A stretch of 5,817 nucleotides of DNA from Paenibacillus sp. (GTDB taxonomy: Bacteria; Bacillota; Bacilli; Paenibacillales; Paenibacillaceae), in NCBI GenBank assembly GCA_003529225.1, contig DOJM01000202.1, positions 1-5,817 on the forward strand, read 5' to 3'. The notes beneath the pieces are model-generated. The model saw only the letters and a program-made list of their open reading frames with translations. It had not been told where the DNA came from and made no database searches. Made by a program: the position numbers and the translations under genes. Position 1 is the first letter of the stretch, and the number at the start of each line of letters is the position of its first letter. This document shows, in pieces, positions 5,347 to 5,817 of the stretch.

Positions 5347-5817
5347 TCAATCATTATTCATAAATGTCTTATGATAGGCGTTACGATATTGAGTCGGTGT
5401 CATGTTCTCGTATTTTCGGAAGAGGTGCATGAAATACTTATCGTCGGTGAACCCCGTCTCTGTCGCGATTTCCCTCACGTTGAGGGCGGTTCTGGTTAGC
5501 AGCTCCTTCGCTTTATTCACACGTACTGAATGAATATACTCCAAAGGCCCCATGGAGGTATGTTGTTTAAATAGCCGAGCTAAATAATCCTTGTTGTAAT
5601 TGAATTTCTCCGCGATGATTGCCACCGTAAGAGGTTCGCTTGCATCAAGGACGCCTAGCCCAAGCTGTTTCCCATCTGCCGTAATATCGAAGGCCACCGA
5701 AGTATCGTTGGACTTCAAGTACGTTACTACCAGATCCACTTGCTCCTCTGCCAAGACTTCCATTGTGAAAGAGAACCAGCCATTGATCCAGCAGTCGCGA
5801 TACTTGCGGTTGTAGAT
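5347..5817 (-). CDS. AraC-family transcriptional regulator, C-terminal part (5' end outside window)
   Basis: The last 156 residues of an AraC/XylS-type regulator. The two helix-turn-helix units are visible: the first around LTVAIIAEKFNYNKDYLARLFKQ, with the connecting helix PLEYIHSVRVNKAKELL, and the second around LNVREIATETGFTDDKYFMHLFRKYENMTPTQYR, which contains the family signature. The frame stays open from the Met codon at 5763 through 18 more codons to the right edge (RDCWINGWFSF and so on), so that Met is internal and the effector-binding N-terminal domain lies beyond the window. The effector and target are unknown; in Paenibacillus such regulators often sit beside sugar-uptake genes, but none is visible here. 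Confidence 0.92.
   Translation of the reverse strand: MYNRKYRDCWINGWFSFTMEVLAEEQVDLVVTYLKSNDTSVAFDITADGKQLGLGVLDASEPLTVAIIAEKFNYNKDYLARLFKQHTSMGPLEYIHSVRVNKAKELLTRTALNVREIATETGFTDDKYFMHLFRKYENMTPTQYRNAYHKTFMNND

Noticed and set aside
5761..5763. Met codon at 5763 as the start of the AraC-type protein
   Set aside because: The frame stays open to the window edge with protein-like sequence and an AraC protein of 138 residues would lack its effector domain.
5317..5815. Plus-strand open frames opposite the AraC gene
   Set aside because: The minus-strand frame has clear AraC helix-turn-helix motifs; the plus-strand frames have none.

Overview
The window looks like chromosomal DNA from a low-to-mid GC Gram-positive bacterium of the Paenibacillus type. 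Shine-Dalgarno sites are strong (AGGAGG, AGGGAGGA, AAGGAGG), start codons include GTG, and the proteins resemble Bacillus/Paenibacillus families (DesK/DesR-like two-component system, ABC-2 permease, AraC regulator). The genus is inferred from family resemblance and base composition judged by eye, not from a search.

Left block, plus strand, 1-2922. The C-terminal end of an ABC-2 type permease (cut by the left edge) is followed by a DesK-type sensor histidine kinase, a DesR-type NarL/LuxR response regulator (4-base ATGA overlap with the kinase gene) and, 18 bases on, a histidine-phosphatase-superfamily enzyme. Spacing suggests one transcript ending at a hairpin at 2969-2994. The permease-kinase-regulator order is like the yvfRSTU arrangement of Bacillus subtilis, while the kinase and regulator sequences strongly recall DesK and DesR. 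The kinase is a membrane-embedded sensor that would phosphorylate the regulator at Asp54; the natural target is the transporter itself or a membrane-lipid gene outside the window.

Middle block, 3032-5276. A minus-strand gene encodes a divergent, stand-alone relative of translation initiation factor IF-3 with an Ala/Lys/Gly/Ser linker and loss of hallmark IF-3 residues. It is divergently transcribed from a plus-strand gene encoding an ECF-like sigma factor fused in frame to a full-length DUF1835-type protein. At the fusion joint there is a well-placed ribosome binding site and GTG codon, exactly where free-standing DUF1835 proteins begin, so the gene may make both a sigma-DUF1835 fusion and a free 329-residue DUF1835 protein. 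The 169-base divergent region holds recognisable promoters for both genes and a palindrome over the IF-3-like promoter.

Right edge. A bulky hairpin (5298-5342), probably a bidirectional terminator, separates the fusion gene from a minus-strand AraC-family regulator whose N-terminal part lies beyond the window. No rRNA, tRNA, CRISPR array or intact insertion sequence was seen.
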